Of a stretch of 21,377 nucleotides of DNA, positions 14,443 through 21,377 are shown one piece after another. The notes under the pieces were generated by a model. It had not been told where the DNA came from, ran no database searches, and saw only the letters and a program-made list of their open reading frames with translations. The stretch covers positions 1-21,377 of the forward strand of contig JAAZBY010000056.1 in the NCBI GenBank assembly GCA_012513595.1, read 5' to 3'. Each line of letters opens with the position of its first letter. Position 1 is the stretch's first letter. The stretch is from Chloroflexota bacterium (GTDB taxonomy: Bacteria; Chloroflexota; Anaerolineae; UBA1429). Both the position numbers and the translations under genes were made by a program.

Positions 14443-14961
14443 CTAGAGCACGAGCCGCACCACCACCATGTACACGCCGACCACGATCAGCGTGCTGGCC
14501 GTGATCGTTACCACGGCCGACTCGCTGCGCAGCCCCATCACCTCACGAACGGCGTGGAAGCCGAAGAAGATCGATAGCACCCATCCCACCGCGCGCAGGC
14601 CGAGGCCCAGGCAGTCCAGGAACCCGAACACTGCCAGCACCTGGGGAGCCATGGCGTAGCCCAAGACGCGCGCCACCGGCAGCAGGGGGCTGGCGCTCTG
14701 GTACAGGACGGTGCCCAGCACCTTGGCGGCGCCACTCCACAGCAGCCAGCCCAACAGGAGACTGGTCGCCAGACGCAACACAAACTGGGTGGGCTGCCCG
14801 CGGAGCAGCGGCATGAGCCCGCCGAGGGCGATGGTCAGCGATACTACCAGAGCGATGAGCGCGGCCTCCCGCGTGGCGCGCCCATCGGCGGCAATCTCTC
14901 GGTACACGCTGGGGTCCAGCCGTACGAAACGGTACAGCCTGCGCGCGATTCTGTCGAACAT
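14443..14961 (-). CDS. Yip1-family integral membrane protein
   Basis: This 172-residue protein starts with a short charged cytoplasmic segment (MFDRIARRLYRFVRLDPSVY) and a conserved-looking R/E-rich stretch, then about four or five membrane helices. This is the layout of bacterial Yip1-domain proteins (PF04893), where the helices carry small residues and few charges. The biochemical role of bacterial members is not known; they are common as single genes in Chloroflexota. The ATG at 14961 has GGAGGG nine bases upstream, so the longer frame to 15033 is not needed. The gene is divergent from the PP2C-like gene, with 219 nt between their start codons. Confidence 0.7.
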   Translation of the reverse strand: MFDRIARRLYRFVRLDPSVYREIAADGRATREAALIALVVSLTIALGGLMPLLRGQPTQFVLRLATSLLLGWLLWSGAAKVLGTVLYQSASPLLPVARVLGYAMAPQVLAVFGFLDCLGLGLRAVGWVLSIFFGFHAVREVMGLRSESAVVTITASTLIVVGVYMVVVRLVL

Positions 14962-15094
14962 GGTCTGTAGCCCTCCACGGTGCGCCGTGCCCGTCCTGGT
15001 GCCCGGCGCCTGGCTGACGTCTGCCCTTCCCATACATTACGCAGCGGGCTCCGCAGGGTCGCGCCGGCCTCGCGACGGTATGACGGTGGGCCAG

Positions 15095-15123
15095 TTGCGC
15101 GGGCGACGTGCGCCGTATATACT
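15095..15123 (+). promoter_or_regulatory. Promoter of the PP2C-like membrane protein gene
   Basis: TTGCGC at 15095-15100 and TATACT at 15118-15123 are 17 nt apart. Transcription near 15130 means the protein must begin after that point, at 15181 or 15205, and not at the earlier in-frame codon at 14980. Confidence 0.65.
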
Positions 15124-15180
15124 GGACCCTGGGCGGGAAGCCCCTCGACTGCAGATCCCTCAGACCGGCCGCGCAGCCGG

Positions 15181-16173
15181 ATGGCGATACCGGCAGACAC
15201 GACTATGATCAACTCTACAACGCACAACCTGCGGCTCCCGATCTATGGGCAGGCTAACCAGCCCCAGGTAGCCACGCAGCAGGGAGGCCCGTTCTGCCAG
15301 GACCCGGTGATGGAGGGACGCAAGGGGCGCCTCTACCTCCTGGCGACGCCGGACACCGATCGCGACCTCCTCAAGCGGTTTGCCCTCCATTACTATGGCA
15401 ACACCTCGTACGACATCATCCCCACGCTGCAGTCGGCCATGGCCTTTGCCCACAGTGACCACGGGCTGACGGGTCAGATCCACGTGGCCGTCGTCGTGCA
15501 TGACCTGAGCCTTCACGTCGTGGCGACCGATGAGGGAGACGTCTACCAGTATCGCTCTGGAACGGTTTCACACCCGCTGGACGAGCACTCGTTCCGGGCG
15601 GAGCTGCCCATTCCCGGCGTCCACGCCAGCCGGGAGCCGGCCGGCGCCCTGAGGGTGCGCAGCATCAAGGTGCGCCTGACGCTGGGAGATTCGGTAGTGC
15701 TCGGGCTGCGACGGGTGCCCTCGGTGGTCGGCAGGGTCCTCCCGCGGATTCTGCGCCAGTCGCAGGATCCCACGGCGGTGGCGGCCAGGCTCTCGCGCGT
15801 GGCACGCGGCAGAGTCAAGGAAGAAGTGCCCTTTGCCGTGATCATGATGCCCGGGCTGTCGCCGATCTCGGGGGTGGGGCTGACGGGTTCTCGCCGCCCC
15901 GCGACGTCGCCCAGCTCGCCTGGCCAGCCGCTGCCGGCAGCGCGGCCCCGAGGGGAACGCTCGCCGATCTGGATTGCCCTCCTGGTGGCGGCGCTGGCTG
16001 TGGCTTTCAGCCTGTGGCTGACCAAGCCCAAGATCGACACCGATGCCCTTTCTGAGATGTTCATGCAGATGCTCACGCCGGCGGCCAGCGAAACGCCGGT
16101 CGGCGCCGAGGAGCCTGGCCCCGAAGTGACCCCCCTACCCCCGGCAGTCGAACAGGGCGGCGCGGGCTCCTGA
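15181..16173 (+). CDS. Membrane-anchored PP2C-like protein lacking metal-binding residues (probable pseudophosphatase)
   Basis: The 330-residue frame from ATG 15181 has a PP2C-like core (about 48-224), one membrane helix (263-281) and a short Pro/Glu-rich outer tail. PP2C landmarks can be placed: HVVATDEGDVYQYRSG (113-127) matches the GDSRxYxxRxG turn, and LTLGDSVVL (167-174) matches the GDxxLLxSDG block. The aspartates that hold the metal ions are gone: no DGMGG segment exists, SDG is replaced by LRR, and the final DN reads EE in VKEEVPFAVIMM. The protein may bind a partner rather than remove phosphate. The ATG at 15205 is an alternative start; neither has a strong ribosome site, but both follow the promoter. 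An intrinsic terminator follows the gene. The PP2C relation is distant and needs a profile search. Confidence 0.6.
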   Translation: MAIPADTTMINSTTHNLRLPIYGQANQPQVATQQGGPFCQDPVMEGRKGRLYLLATPDTDRDLLKRFALHYYGNTSYDIIPTLQSAMAFAHSDHGLTGQIHVAVVVHDLSLHVVATDEGDVYQYRSGTVSHPLDEHSFRAELPIPGVHASREPAGALRVRSIKVRLTLGDSVVLGLRRVPSVVGRVLPRILRQSQDPTAVAARLSRVARGRVKEEVPFAVIMMPGLSPISGVGLTGSRRPATSPSSPGQPLPAARPRGERSPIWIALLVAALAVAFSLWLTKPKIDTDALSEMFMQMLTPAASETPVGAEEPGPEVTPLPPAVEQGGAGS

Positions 16174-16219
16174 GGGGTCCACGTGCCCATCGCAGAGGTC
16201 CGGCAGAGGCTGGTGGCGT

Positions 16220-16240
16220 CCAGCCCTTGCTGGGCCTTTT
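16220..16240 (+). terminator. Intrinsic terminator after the PP2C-like gene
   Basis: CCAGC-cctt-GCTGG is followed by GCCTTTT. An overlapping alternative stem GGCTGG/CCAGCC (16209-16225) could compete with it. It lies 47 nt after the stop codon and just before the convergent ychF stop. Confidence 0.6.
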
Positions 16241-16242
16241 CG

Positions 16243-17340
16243 CTACACGGCGAAGCGGATGTGCAGCACGTCTCCATCGCGGACGACATAGTCGCGGCCC
16301 TCGACGGTCAGGCGCCCCGTATCTCGGGCGCGGGCGAACGACCCCGCCGCGACCAGGGCCTCCCAGCCGATGACCTCCGCGCGGATAAAGCCCCGTTGCA
16401 GATCGGTGTGGACTTCCCCCGCGGCATCCCAGGCGGTCTTGCCGCGGTGCAGCGTCCAGGCGCGCACTTCCTTACCCCCGGTGACGGTAAAGAAGGAGAC
16501 ATAGTCAAGCAGGCGGTAGCCCGCGCGCACAAAGCGGTAGAGGCCCGGCTCTTCCAGCCCCAGCGCGGCCAGGTAGCCCCGCGCCTCCTCGGGGGGCCAG
16601 TCGGCGATCTCGGCTTCCGTCTGGGCGCACAGGGTGATCACCTCGGCACCCTCCTCCTCGGCTCGGGCGCGCACGGCTTCGGCCAGTGGTCCCCCGCCGG
16701 GGAGCGCGTCTTCAGCCACGTTGGCCACGTAGAGAAGCGGCTTGTTGGTCAGCAAAGCCACCTCACGGAGGAGGTACTGGTCCTCGGCGGTCAGCCCCTG
16801 TCTGCGCAGGGGCATGCCCTGGCGCAGCCCGGCCATGACGCGCTCCACCAGGGCCAGCTCCTCGGCGAACTCGCGCGGATTGGCCTTGGCCCGGCTCTGC
16901 AGCCGCTCCAGGTGCCTGTCGAGGATCTGCAGATCGGACAGCATGAGCTCCAGGTCTACGGTCTCCATGTCGTCGACCGGATGCAGCGCGGCGGTCACGT
17001 GGGGAACCTGCTCGTCCACAAAGCAGCGCACGACCATGGCGATAGCATCTACGGCACGGATGTGCGACAGAAACTCGTTGCCCAGGCCCTCACCCTGGCT
17101 GGCCCCCCGCACCAGGCCGGCGATGTCGACGACCCGCAGGGTGGCTGGGACCACCTTGTCGGGCTGGATGAGCGCGGCCAGCGCGTCAAGGCGTGCGTCG
17201 GGCACGGGGACCACGCCGATGTTCGGCTCGATGGTGGTAAAGGGATAGTTGGCCACCGCGGCGCCGGCCTGGGTCAGGGCGTTGAACAGGGTGGACTTGC
17301 CGACGTTGGGCAGCCCCACCAGCCCTAGCTGCAGCGTCAT
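16243..17340 (-). CDS. ychF: Ribosome-associated ATPase YchF/OLA1 (Obg-like)
   Basis: This 365-residue protein matches YchF in length and order: P-loop GLPNVGKS (9-16), switch NYPFTTIEPNIG, Walker B DIAGL (72-76) with hydrophobic L76 in place of the catalytic Gln, a coiled-coil segment (about 130-200), the NxxE nucleotide-base motif (N207-E210) that favours ATP over GTP, and a C-terminal TGS domain (about 280-365). It binds ribosomes and is linked to translation and stress responses. The ATG at 17340 follows AAAGGAGG at six bases. That site overlaps the stop of the upstream VanW-family gene, 14 nt away, so the two are one operon. Confidence 0.97.
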   Translation of the reverse strand: MTLQLGLVGLPNVGKSTLFNALTQAGAAVANYPFTTIEPNIGVVPVPDARLDALAALIQPDKVVPATLRVVDIAGLVRGASQGEGLGNEFLSHIRAVDAIAMVVRCFVDEQVPHVTAALHPVDDMETVDLELMLSDLQILDRHLERLQSRAKANPREFAEELALVERVMAGLRQGMPLRRQGLTAEDQYLLREVALLTNKPLLYVANVAEDALPGGGPLAEAVRARAEEEGAEVITLCAQTEAEIADWPPEEARGYLAALGLEEPGLYRFVRAGYRLLDYVSFFTVTGGKEVRAWTLHRGKTAWDAAGEVHTDLQRGFIRAEVIGWEALVAAGSFARARDTGRLTVEGRDYVVRDGDVLHIRFAV

Positions 17341-17354
17341 GGCGGGCCTCCTTT

Positions 17355-19259
17355 CTACTGCGCCGGGCCCACGCGGTAGCGCGCGGGCCAGGGAGCGTAC
17401 TGGCTGATGATCTCTTCCCGGGTAGTCTGGCCGTTCGCGCTGATCACCCGGGTGACGGTCACATCGATCCCATCATGGGCCGACTCGTCGAGGACGCGCA
17501 CTCCCGGCGGCAGCGAGGCGTCCGGGGTGACGATGGCCGGGCCGGCCGGGACCGACCGCGTCGCGATGGGTCCTTCCAGAGATACCTCTCGTGCCCGCGG
17601 GGCGCCGTAGAAGCGAAAGTAGAGCTTGGCGGCCACTTCGTCGATCTCGGTAATGATCAGGATGGGCGTGTCGGTGTCGTTGCGGAACTTCATGTCGGTG
17701 CCCGGCGAATAGACGGCCGCGTCGAGCCCCAGGGGCGGCTCGTACCAGCTCACGCGATAGGCATGGGCCCAGCGCTCCTCGAACGGATAGCCGCCGTAGA
17801 AGGCCGCCCGGAAGCAGGTAGTGCTCACTTGGCAGACTCCGCCGCCCGGGCCCAGGACGGTGCGCTGACCGAGGATGATCCACGCCTGGCTGTAGCCGTT
17901 GGCCACCGTCACGGGGCCCAGATGGTCAAGAAAGGAAAAGGTGGCCCCGCCGGGTACCAGCAGGCCGTGAAAGCGGGCGGTGGCGGCGCGGATGTTCTGC
18001 AACCGGTCGGGGGTGGAGCCGGCAAAGCCTGTCTCTCCCGTGCTTATTAGGCTCAGGGGCATGAGCGCCTCGAGGTCCTGGCGGGTCACGCGCGGGGCGA
18101 TGGTGCGTACCGGCAACTCTACCTGGCGATCCCCGCTGCTGGTGCAGGCCGCGGCGATGCGCTCGGTAGCTTCGGCGACGTCCAGGGTCCAGCCGTACTG
18201 GCCGGGGGCCAGAGCGGTGAGGAGTGGAGCGCCCGGATCATAGTCGAAGCGGGCCTCGCGGGGTGGGCGGCCTAACGCCGCGGCAAAGGCTTCGACGTAG
18301 GCGGCGATCCGCTCGCGATCTACCGTCACCGCGAGCTGCGCGCCCTCCTCATCCGCACGCTGTTCGAGCGCCAACCAGGTAGACAGTGTGGCCTGGTCGA
18401 TGGCCCAGGTGCGCTGCACCGTGCGGAGCGTGCCGTCCGCGGCGTTCTCCGGCAGGGCGGCGGTAAGGGTGATGGGCGTGTGGAGGATGCGGGTGACATC
18501 GTCCGCCGCGCCGGCCACCTCGGTGAGGCGCGGGGCGATCTCTCGGAATGCCAAGGCGACAGGTACCGGCTCGGCATACGTCGGCGGGACGAGTGGCTCG
18601 TTGCGCCACAACCGGGCCAGCCGCGAAACGCCGTACCAGCGGGACTCCCCCAGCCGGGCCGACACGGCCGCCCGGATGCGCTCGCGCGTGGCGGCGATGT
18701 CGAGGTCGTGCCCCGCCTCCGCCGGGCCGGTGCGGGCCTGCAGGCCGGCCACCCATAGCTGGGCGTTCTGCGCCGGCTGCCCGACCTGCCTGGCGACCTG
18801 CCGGAGCGCCGTGAGCGCCCCCCCAGGTTCGACCTCCAGAGGGGGGACCACGGTATAGCCGTACCAGAGGGCCCGCAGGCGGGCCAGCACGTCTCGGCGG
18901 AAGATGCCGCTGCGGCCGACGGCCCGGGCGGCGCGGGCCGCCTCGTCCAGCGCCAGCCGCCCACCCAGGGCCGACGTGGAGAGCAACCACTCCTCGTCCG
19001 CCGTGGCCAGAGAGACGTAAGGGAGGCGGCTCGGTTCGAGGCTTCCTTCCAGGCGCTGGTGTGCCTCGAGAGTGGTCAGGCCGCCGAGGGGCACGCCCAG
19101 GACGTCAACCCCGGGGAAGATGCGATTGCGGTAGTGTGCCTCAAAGGCCCACGCGAATCCCCCGACCAGCAGGACCACGGCCGCCACGCCGCACAGCATG
19201 GCCAGAATGGCGCCGCGCAGGCTGGGCGGGTATGGGTGTGAGCGATCCATCGTGGGCAT
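17355..19259 (-). CDS. VanW-family cell-wall protein with YoaR-type repeats
   Basis: This 634-residue protein has one N-terminal membrane anchor (about 16-40), peptidoglycan-binding-4/YoaR-like segments (about 50-400, including FPGVDVLGVPLGGLTTLEA), a VanW domain (about 410-545) with GPGGGVCQVSTT and VYSPGTDMKFRND, and a C-terminal G5-like strand region (about 550-625). The body lies outside the membrane. VanW occurs in vancomycin-resistance operons but its chemistry is unproved; alone it does not indicate resistance. The frame opens at 19292, but that ATG overlaps a TATAAT -10 element, so translation must begin later. ATG 19259 has GGAG six bases upstream and is preferred over ATG 19250. It is first in an operon with ychF. 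Confidence 0.93.
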   Translation of the reverse strand: MPTMDRSHPYPPSLRGAILAMLCGVAAVVLLVGGFAWAFEAHYRNRIFPGVDVLGVPLGGLTTLEAHQRLEGSLEPSRLPYVSLATADEEWLLSTSALGGRLALDEAARAARAVGRSGIFRRDVLARLRALWYGYTVVPPLEVEPGGALTALRQVARQVGQPAQNAQLWVAGLQARTGPAEAGHDLDIAATRERIRAAVSARLGESRWYGVSRLARLWRNEPLVPPTYAEPVPVALAFREIAPRLTEVAGAADDVTRILHTPITLTAALPENAADGTLRTVQRTWAIDQATLSTWLALEQRADEEGAQLAVTVDRERIAAYVEAFAAALGRPPREARFDYDPGAPLLTALAPGQYGWTLDVAEATERIAAACTSSGDRQVELPVRTIAPRVTRQDLEALMPLSLISTGETGFAGSTPDRLQNIRAATARFHGLLVPGGATFSFLDHLGPVTVANGYSQAWIILGQRTVLGPGGGVCQVSTTCFRAAFYGGYPFEERWAHAYRVSWYEPPLGLDAAVYSPGTDMKFRNDTDTPILIITEIDEVAAKLYFRFYGAPRAREVSLEGPIATRSVPAGPAIVTPDASLPPGVRVLDESAHDGIDVTVTRVISANGQTTREEIISQYAPWPARYRVGPAQ

Positions 19260-19290
19260 GGGGTTCTCCGCGACAGGGGCTGTGGGGGGC

Positions 19291-19296
19291 ATTATA
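19291..19296 (-). promoter_or_regulatory. -10 element of the vanW-family/ychF operon
   Basis: TATAAT reads on the - strand at 19296-19291. The -35 candidate 17 nt upstream (TACACC) is weak. Transcription would begin near 19284, about 25 nt before ATG 19259. Confidence 0.5.
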
Positions 19297-19358
19297 GCGG
19301 AAACGGCGCGGCGGGTGTAGGGTCCGCGGCAACGAGCGTGGCCTCGGCGCCGCTGCTA

Positions 19359-19387
19359 TTGGCGACCGGGGGGCGCTATGCTATGAT
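19359..19387 (+). promoter_or_regulatory. Promoter of the triple-PA14 protein gene
   Basis: TTGGCG at 19359-19364 and TATGAT at 19382-19387 are 17 nt apart, with the start of transcription near 19394. It is divergent from the vanW promoter, with about 60 nt between the -10 and the opposite -10 region. Confidence 0.6.
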
Positions 19388-19447
19388 CGGGCGACGGGGC
19401 GCCCGGGACGGCCCGCGGGGCGCCCGGCAGCCACCTACCCGACCACC

Positions 19448-21229
19448 ATGAAGCCGAGGCTACGCAGTATGAGGATGTGGAGGAAAACGCTCGTCATCGT
19501 CCTGGCCATCGCCCTCTTTACGGCCGGGCTGGGAGTGATTGTGTATGTCGGCGTCGCCCGGGACCGCCTGATGCCGTCGAGACGGGCACAGGGCACCGCG
19601 GCGCCCACCTGGACCGCCCTGCCCGCCCACACGCCTGCGCACTATGCCCACAGCGCGGCGGGCGTGGTGCGTGAGTACTCGCCCGGGGCGCTCATCGTCG
19701 TCATGACCCCGATCGAGGGGGATGTGGAGCAGGTGATCATCCTCGAAGGGGTGCATGTGGAGCGCGAGGGCGGCCTGGCCGCGACCGCCGAGGAGATCGC
19801 CCCCGGCCAGACGCTCTTCGTCGAGGGGGACCTCGATGCGCTGGGGCGCCTCGTCGCTGAGCGTATCGTTATCGTCACGGAGGCGGGCACCCCGACGCCT
19901 ACTGCCTCGGTTTCGCCAACCTCCAGCGCCACCCCGGAGAGCACCGGTGAACCGACTGTAACGCCGACGCGCGGCGCCATGGCGGCCTGGGAGGGCGAGT
20001 ACTTTGCCAATGCGGAGCTGCGCGGCGCGCCCGTCGCCGTGCGCGACGATGTGACGATCGACTTTGACTGGGGCAGCGGGGCGCCGCTCTCCGGCGTCCC
20101 TGCGGACAACTTTTCCGTCCGCTGGACGACGCGTCGTTCGCTGGAAGGGGGGCTCTACCAGTTCTACGCCAGCGCTGACGACGGCGTGCGCGTGTATGTG
20201 GACAACGAGCGGATCCTGGATGCCTGGGAAGGGACTCCTGGCACCCTCGTGCAAGCCTCGGTGGAGCTCGCCGCCGGCATGCGTGCCCTACGCGTCGAGT
20301 ACCGGGAGGGCATCGGCAACGCCAGCGTGCGCGTCTGGTGGGAGAAGCAGGGCGACTTTCCCGATTGGAAGGGGGAGTACTATGGCAACCCGACCCTGAG
20401 CGGGGCGCCCGCCTTGGTACGCAACGATGCGGACCTGCACTTTGACTGGGGCGCGGAGGCGCCTGCCCCGGGCCTGCCCGCGGACCAGTTCTCGGTGCGC
20501 TGGACGCGCTCCCTGGTGACCGCCGAGGGGCCGCATCGCATCATCGCCACGGCTGACGACGGTGTGCGCGTGTGGGTAGATGGCATCCTGGTGCTCGACG
20601 CCTGGCAGGGCGGCATGCCGGGCAAGGAGATGGGCCACGTATGGCTGGAGGCTGGCCTGCACCAGGTGCGCGTCGAGTACGTGGGTAGGTCAGGCGCTGC
20701 GGCGCTGCACGTATGGTGGCAGGTGATCGACCAGTTCGCCTTCTGGCGCGGCGACTATTATGCCAACCCCGACCTGGCCGGCCGCCCGGCCTTCTCGCGC
20801 GACGATCAGGGCATCGACTTTGACTGGGGCCTGGGCGCGCCGGAAGTGCAGCTCCCTGTAGACAACTTTTCCGTGCGCTGGACGCGGCGCATCCGCCTGG
20901 AGCGTGGGCGCTATCGCTTCTGGGCGCTGGCCGACGACGGGGTGCGTGTGCTCGTGAACGGCAGCCTGGTGATCGACCAGTGGCGCGACGGCGGCCAGGC
21001 GCTCTACGAGGGCGAGGTCATCCTGGACGAGACCGAGCACGAAGTGGTCGTGGAGTACTATGAGCGGGGCCAGCAGGCGCTTATCCGCTTCGGGTACGTC
21101 CCGGCGGCGTTGCCGTCGGCCACGCCCAGCGAGATCCCCTCGGCCACCCTCCCGCCACCTACTGAGGAGCCGACGCCTGCCGAGACGCAGACCCCTGCGG
21201 AGGCACAGTCGGCCGTCCCGACGCCCTAG
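19448..21229 (+). CDS. Membrane-anchored surface protein: DUF5666-like domain plus three PA14 repeats
   Basis: The 593-residue frame has a basic N-terminus and one membrane helix (12-34), a small beta domain resembling DUF5666 (70-144, [14 protein letters not shown] to LVAERIVIV), a Thr/Pro/Ser linker (147-176), three PA14 repeats (about 180-300, 306-426, 432-552) and a Pro/Thr/Glu tail. Each repeat contains FDWG, NFSVRWT or QFSVRWT, and ADDGVRV, where the paired aspartates usually bind calcium. PA14 folds bind carbohydrate or protein at the cell surface. ATG 19448 lacks a ribosome site; ATG 19469 ([12 protein letters not shown]) has GAGG nine bases upstream and may be the true start. A strong hairpin follows the gene. 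There is no LPXTG signal, so it is held by the N-terminal helix unless cleaved. Confidence 0.9.
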   Translation: MKPRLRSMRMWRKTLVIVLAIALFTAGLGVIVYVGVARDRLMPSRRAQGTAAPTWTALPAHTPAHYAHSAAGVVREYSPGALIVVMTPIEGDVEQVIILEGVHVEREGGLAATAEEIAPGQTLFVEGDLDALGRLVAERIVIVTEAGTPTPTASVSPTSSATPESTGEPTVTPTRGAMAAWEGEYFANAELRGAPVAVRDDVTIDFDWGSGAPLSGVPADNFSVRWTTRRSLEGGLYQFYASADDGVRVYVDNERILDAWEGTPGTLVQASVELAAGMRALRVEYREGIGNASVRVWWEKQGDFPDWKGEYYGNPTLSGAPALVRNDADLHFDWGAEAPAPGLPADQFSVRWTRSLVTAEGPHRIIATADDGVRVWVDGILVLDAWQGGMPGKEMGHVWLEAGLHQVRVEYVGRSGAAALHVWWQVIDQFAFWRGDYYANPDLAGRPAFSRDDQGIDFDWGLGAPEVQLPVDNFSVRWTRRIRLERGRYRFWALADDGVRVLVNGSLVIDQWRDGGQALYEGEVILDETEHEVVVEYYERGQQALIRFGYVPAALPSATPSEIPSATLPPPTEEPTPAETQTPAEAQSAVPTP

Positions 21230-21264
21230 CCCGCGGGGCCACGTCGGCGCGACCGCATCATACC

Positions 21265-21298
21265 AGCAAGGAGAGACCATCGGTCTCTCCTTGCTTTC
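21265..21298 (+). terminator. Strong hairpin terminator after the PA14 gene
   Basis: AGCAAGGAGAGACC (21265-21278) and GGTCTCTCCTTGCT (21282-21295) are perfect complements around ATC, followed by TTC. The stem is 13-14 bp. The T run is short, but stem strength and position 36 nt past the stop codon support termination. Confidence 0.75.
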
Positions 21299-21318
21299 TG
21301 CTGAAGCGTCGCGGCCAG

Positions 21319-21377
21319 CTAGCCGGCGGGAGCCGACGCGGCAGGTTCCTGCAGGGTGACCCCGATCCTGGCGAGGA
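21319..21377 (-). CDS. Possible C-terminal tail of a gene running off the right edge
   Basis: On the - strand one frame is open from the edge to TAG at 21321-21319 and reads LARIGVTLQEPAASAPAG. This looks like an ordinary protein end with an Ala/Pro tail, and the hairpin at 21265-21295 would lie just beyond it, so both converging genes could share it. Eighteen codons are far too few to name a family or be sure the frame is used. Confidence 0.3.
   Translation of the reverse strand, partial: LARIGVTLQEPAASAPAG

Noticed and set aside
14980..15180. N-terminal extension of the PP2C-like protein by 67 residues
   Set aside because: It contains the TTGCGC-N17-TATACT promoter and reads as Arg-rich non-protein sequence.
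17355..19259. Vancomycin resistance determinant
   Set aside because: A VanW domain alone, without vanHAX or a sensor pair, is common in non-resistant bacteria and does not indicate resistance.
1..21377. CRISPR arrays, insertion sequences, integrases or phage genes
   Set aside because: I saw no regularly spaced direct repeats, transposase motifs or phage structural genes in either strand.

Overview
The window is high-GC bacterial DNA. The gene content suggests an anaerobic member of the Chloroflexota, probably Anaerolineae-like: a large family-5 solute-binding protein, a VanW/YoaR-type cell-wall protein, a Yip1 membrane protein, a membrane-anchored protein with three PA14 repeats and Thr/Pro-rich linkers, and an aldehyde:ferredoxin oxidoreductase-type tungstoenzyme. 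This placement is inference; no rRNA is present to confirm it.

Left region (1-7280). The C-terminal part of a peptide-type ABC transporter solute-binding protein enters on the + strand and meets a five-gene operon on the - strand. A perfect 34-nt palindrome lies between them. In transcription order the operon encodes a four-cluster ferredoxin, an AOR-family oxidoreductase, a dihydroorotase-like amidohydrolase, an enolase-superfamily enzyme and a creatininase-family amidohydrolase. It looks like an anaerobic catabolic unit: two hydrolases for amide or ring bonds, a carboxylate-acting lyase or isomerase fold, and a tungsten enzyme that hands electrons to an iron-sulphur relay. The substrate is unknown.

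Middle region (7281-10150). A 56-residue Flp-type prepilin has its own promoter and a leader hairpin. About 550 nt of non-coding sequence rich in inverted repeats follows, then a yebC-ruvC-ruvA operon without ruvB.

Region 10204-14390. A - strand operon encodes three membrane proteins related to complex I, Mrp or hydrogenase-4: a NuoL/M-like protein, a HyfE/NuoK-like protein and a NuoN-like protein. Both antiporter-like subunits lack the usual TM7 lysine. A tRNA-Pro(UGG)/tRNA-Gly(UCC) pair follows on the + strand.

Right region (14443-21377). This holds a Yip1-family protein (-), a membrane-anchored PP2C-like protein that has lost its metal-binding residues (+), a vanW-family/ychF operon (-), and a DUF5666-like plus triple-PA14 surface protein (+) ending at a strong hairpin. 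A possible C-terminal tail of another gene touches the right edge on the - strand. Promoters across the window share a recognisable TTGRCG-N16/17-TATACT/TATRAT form.
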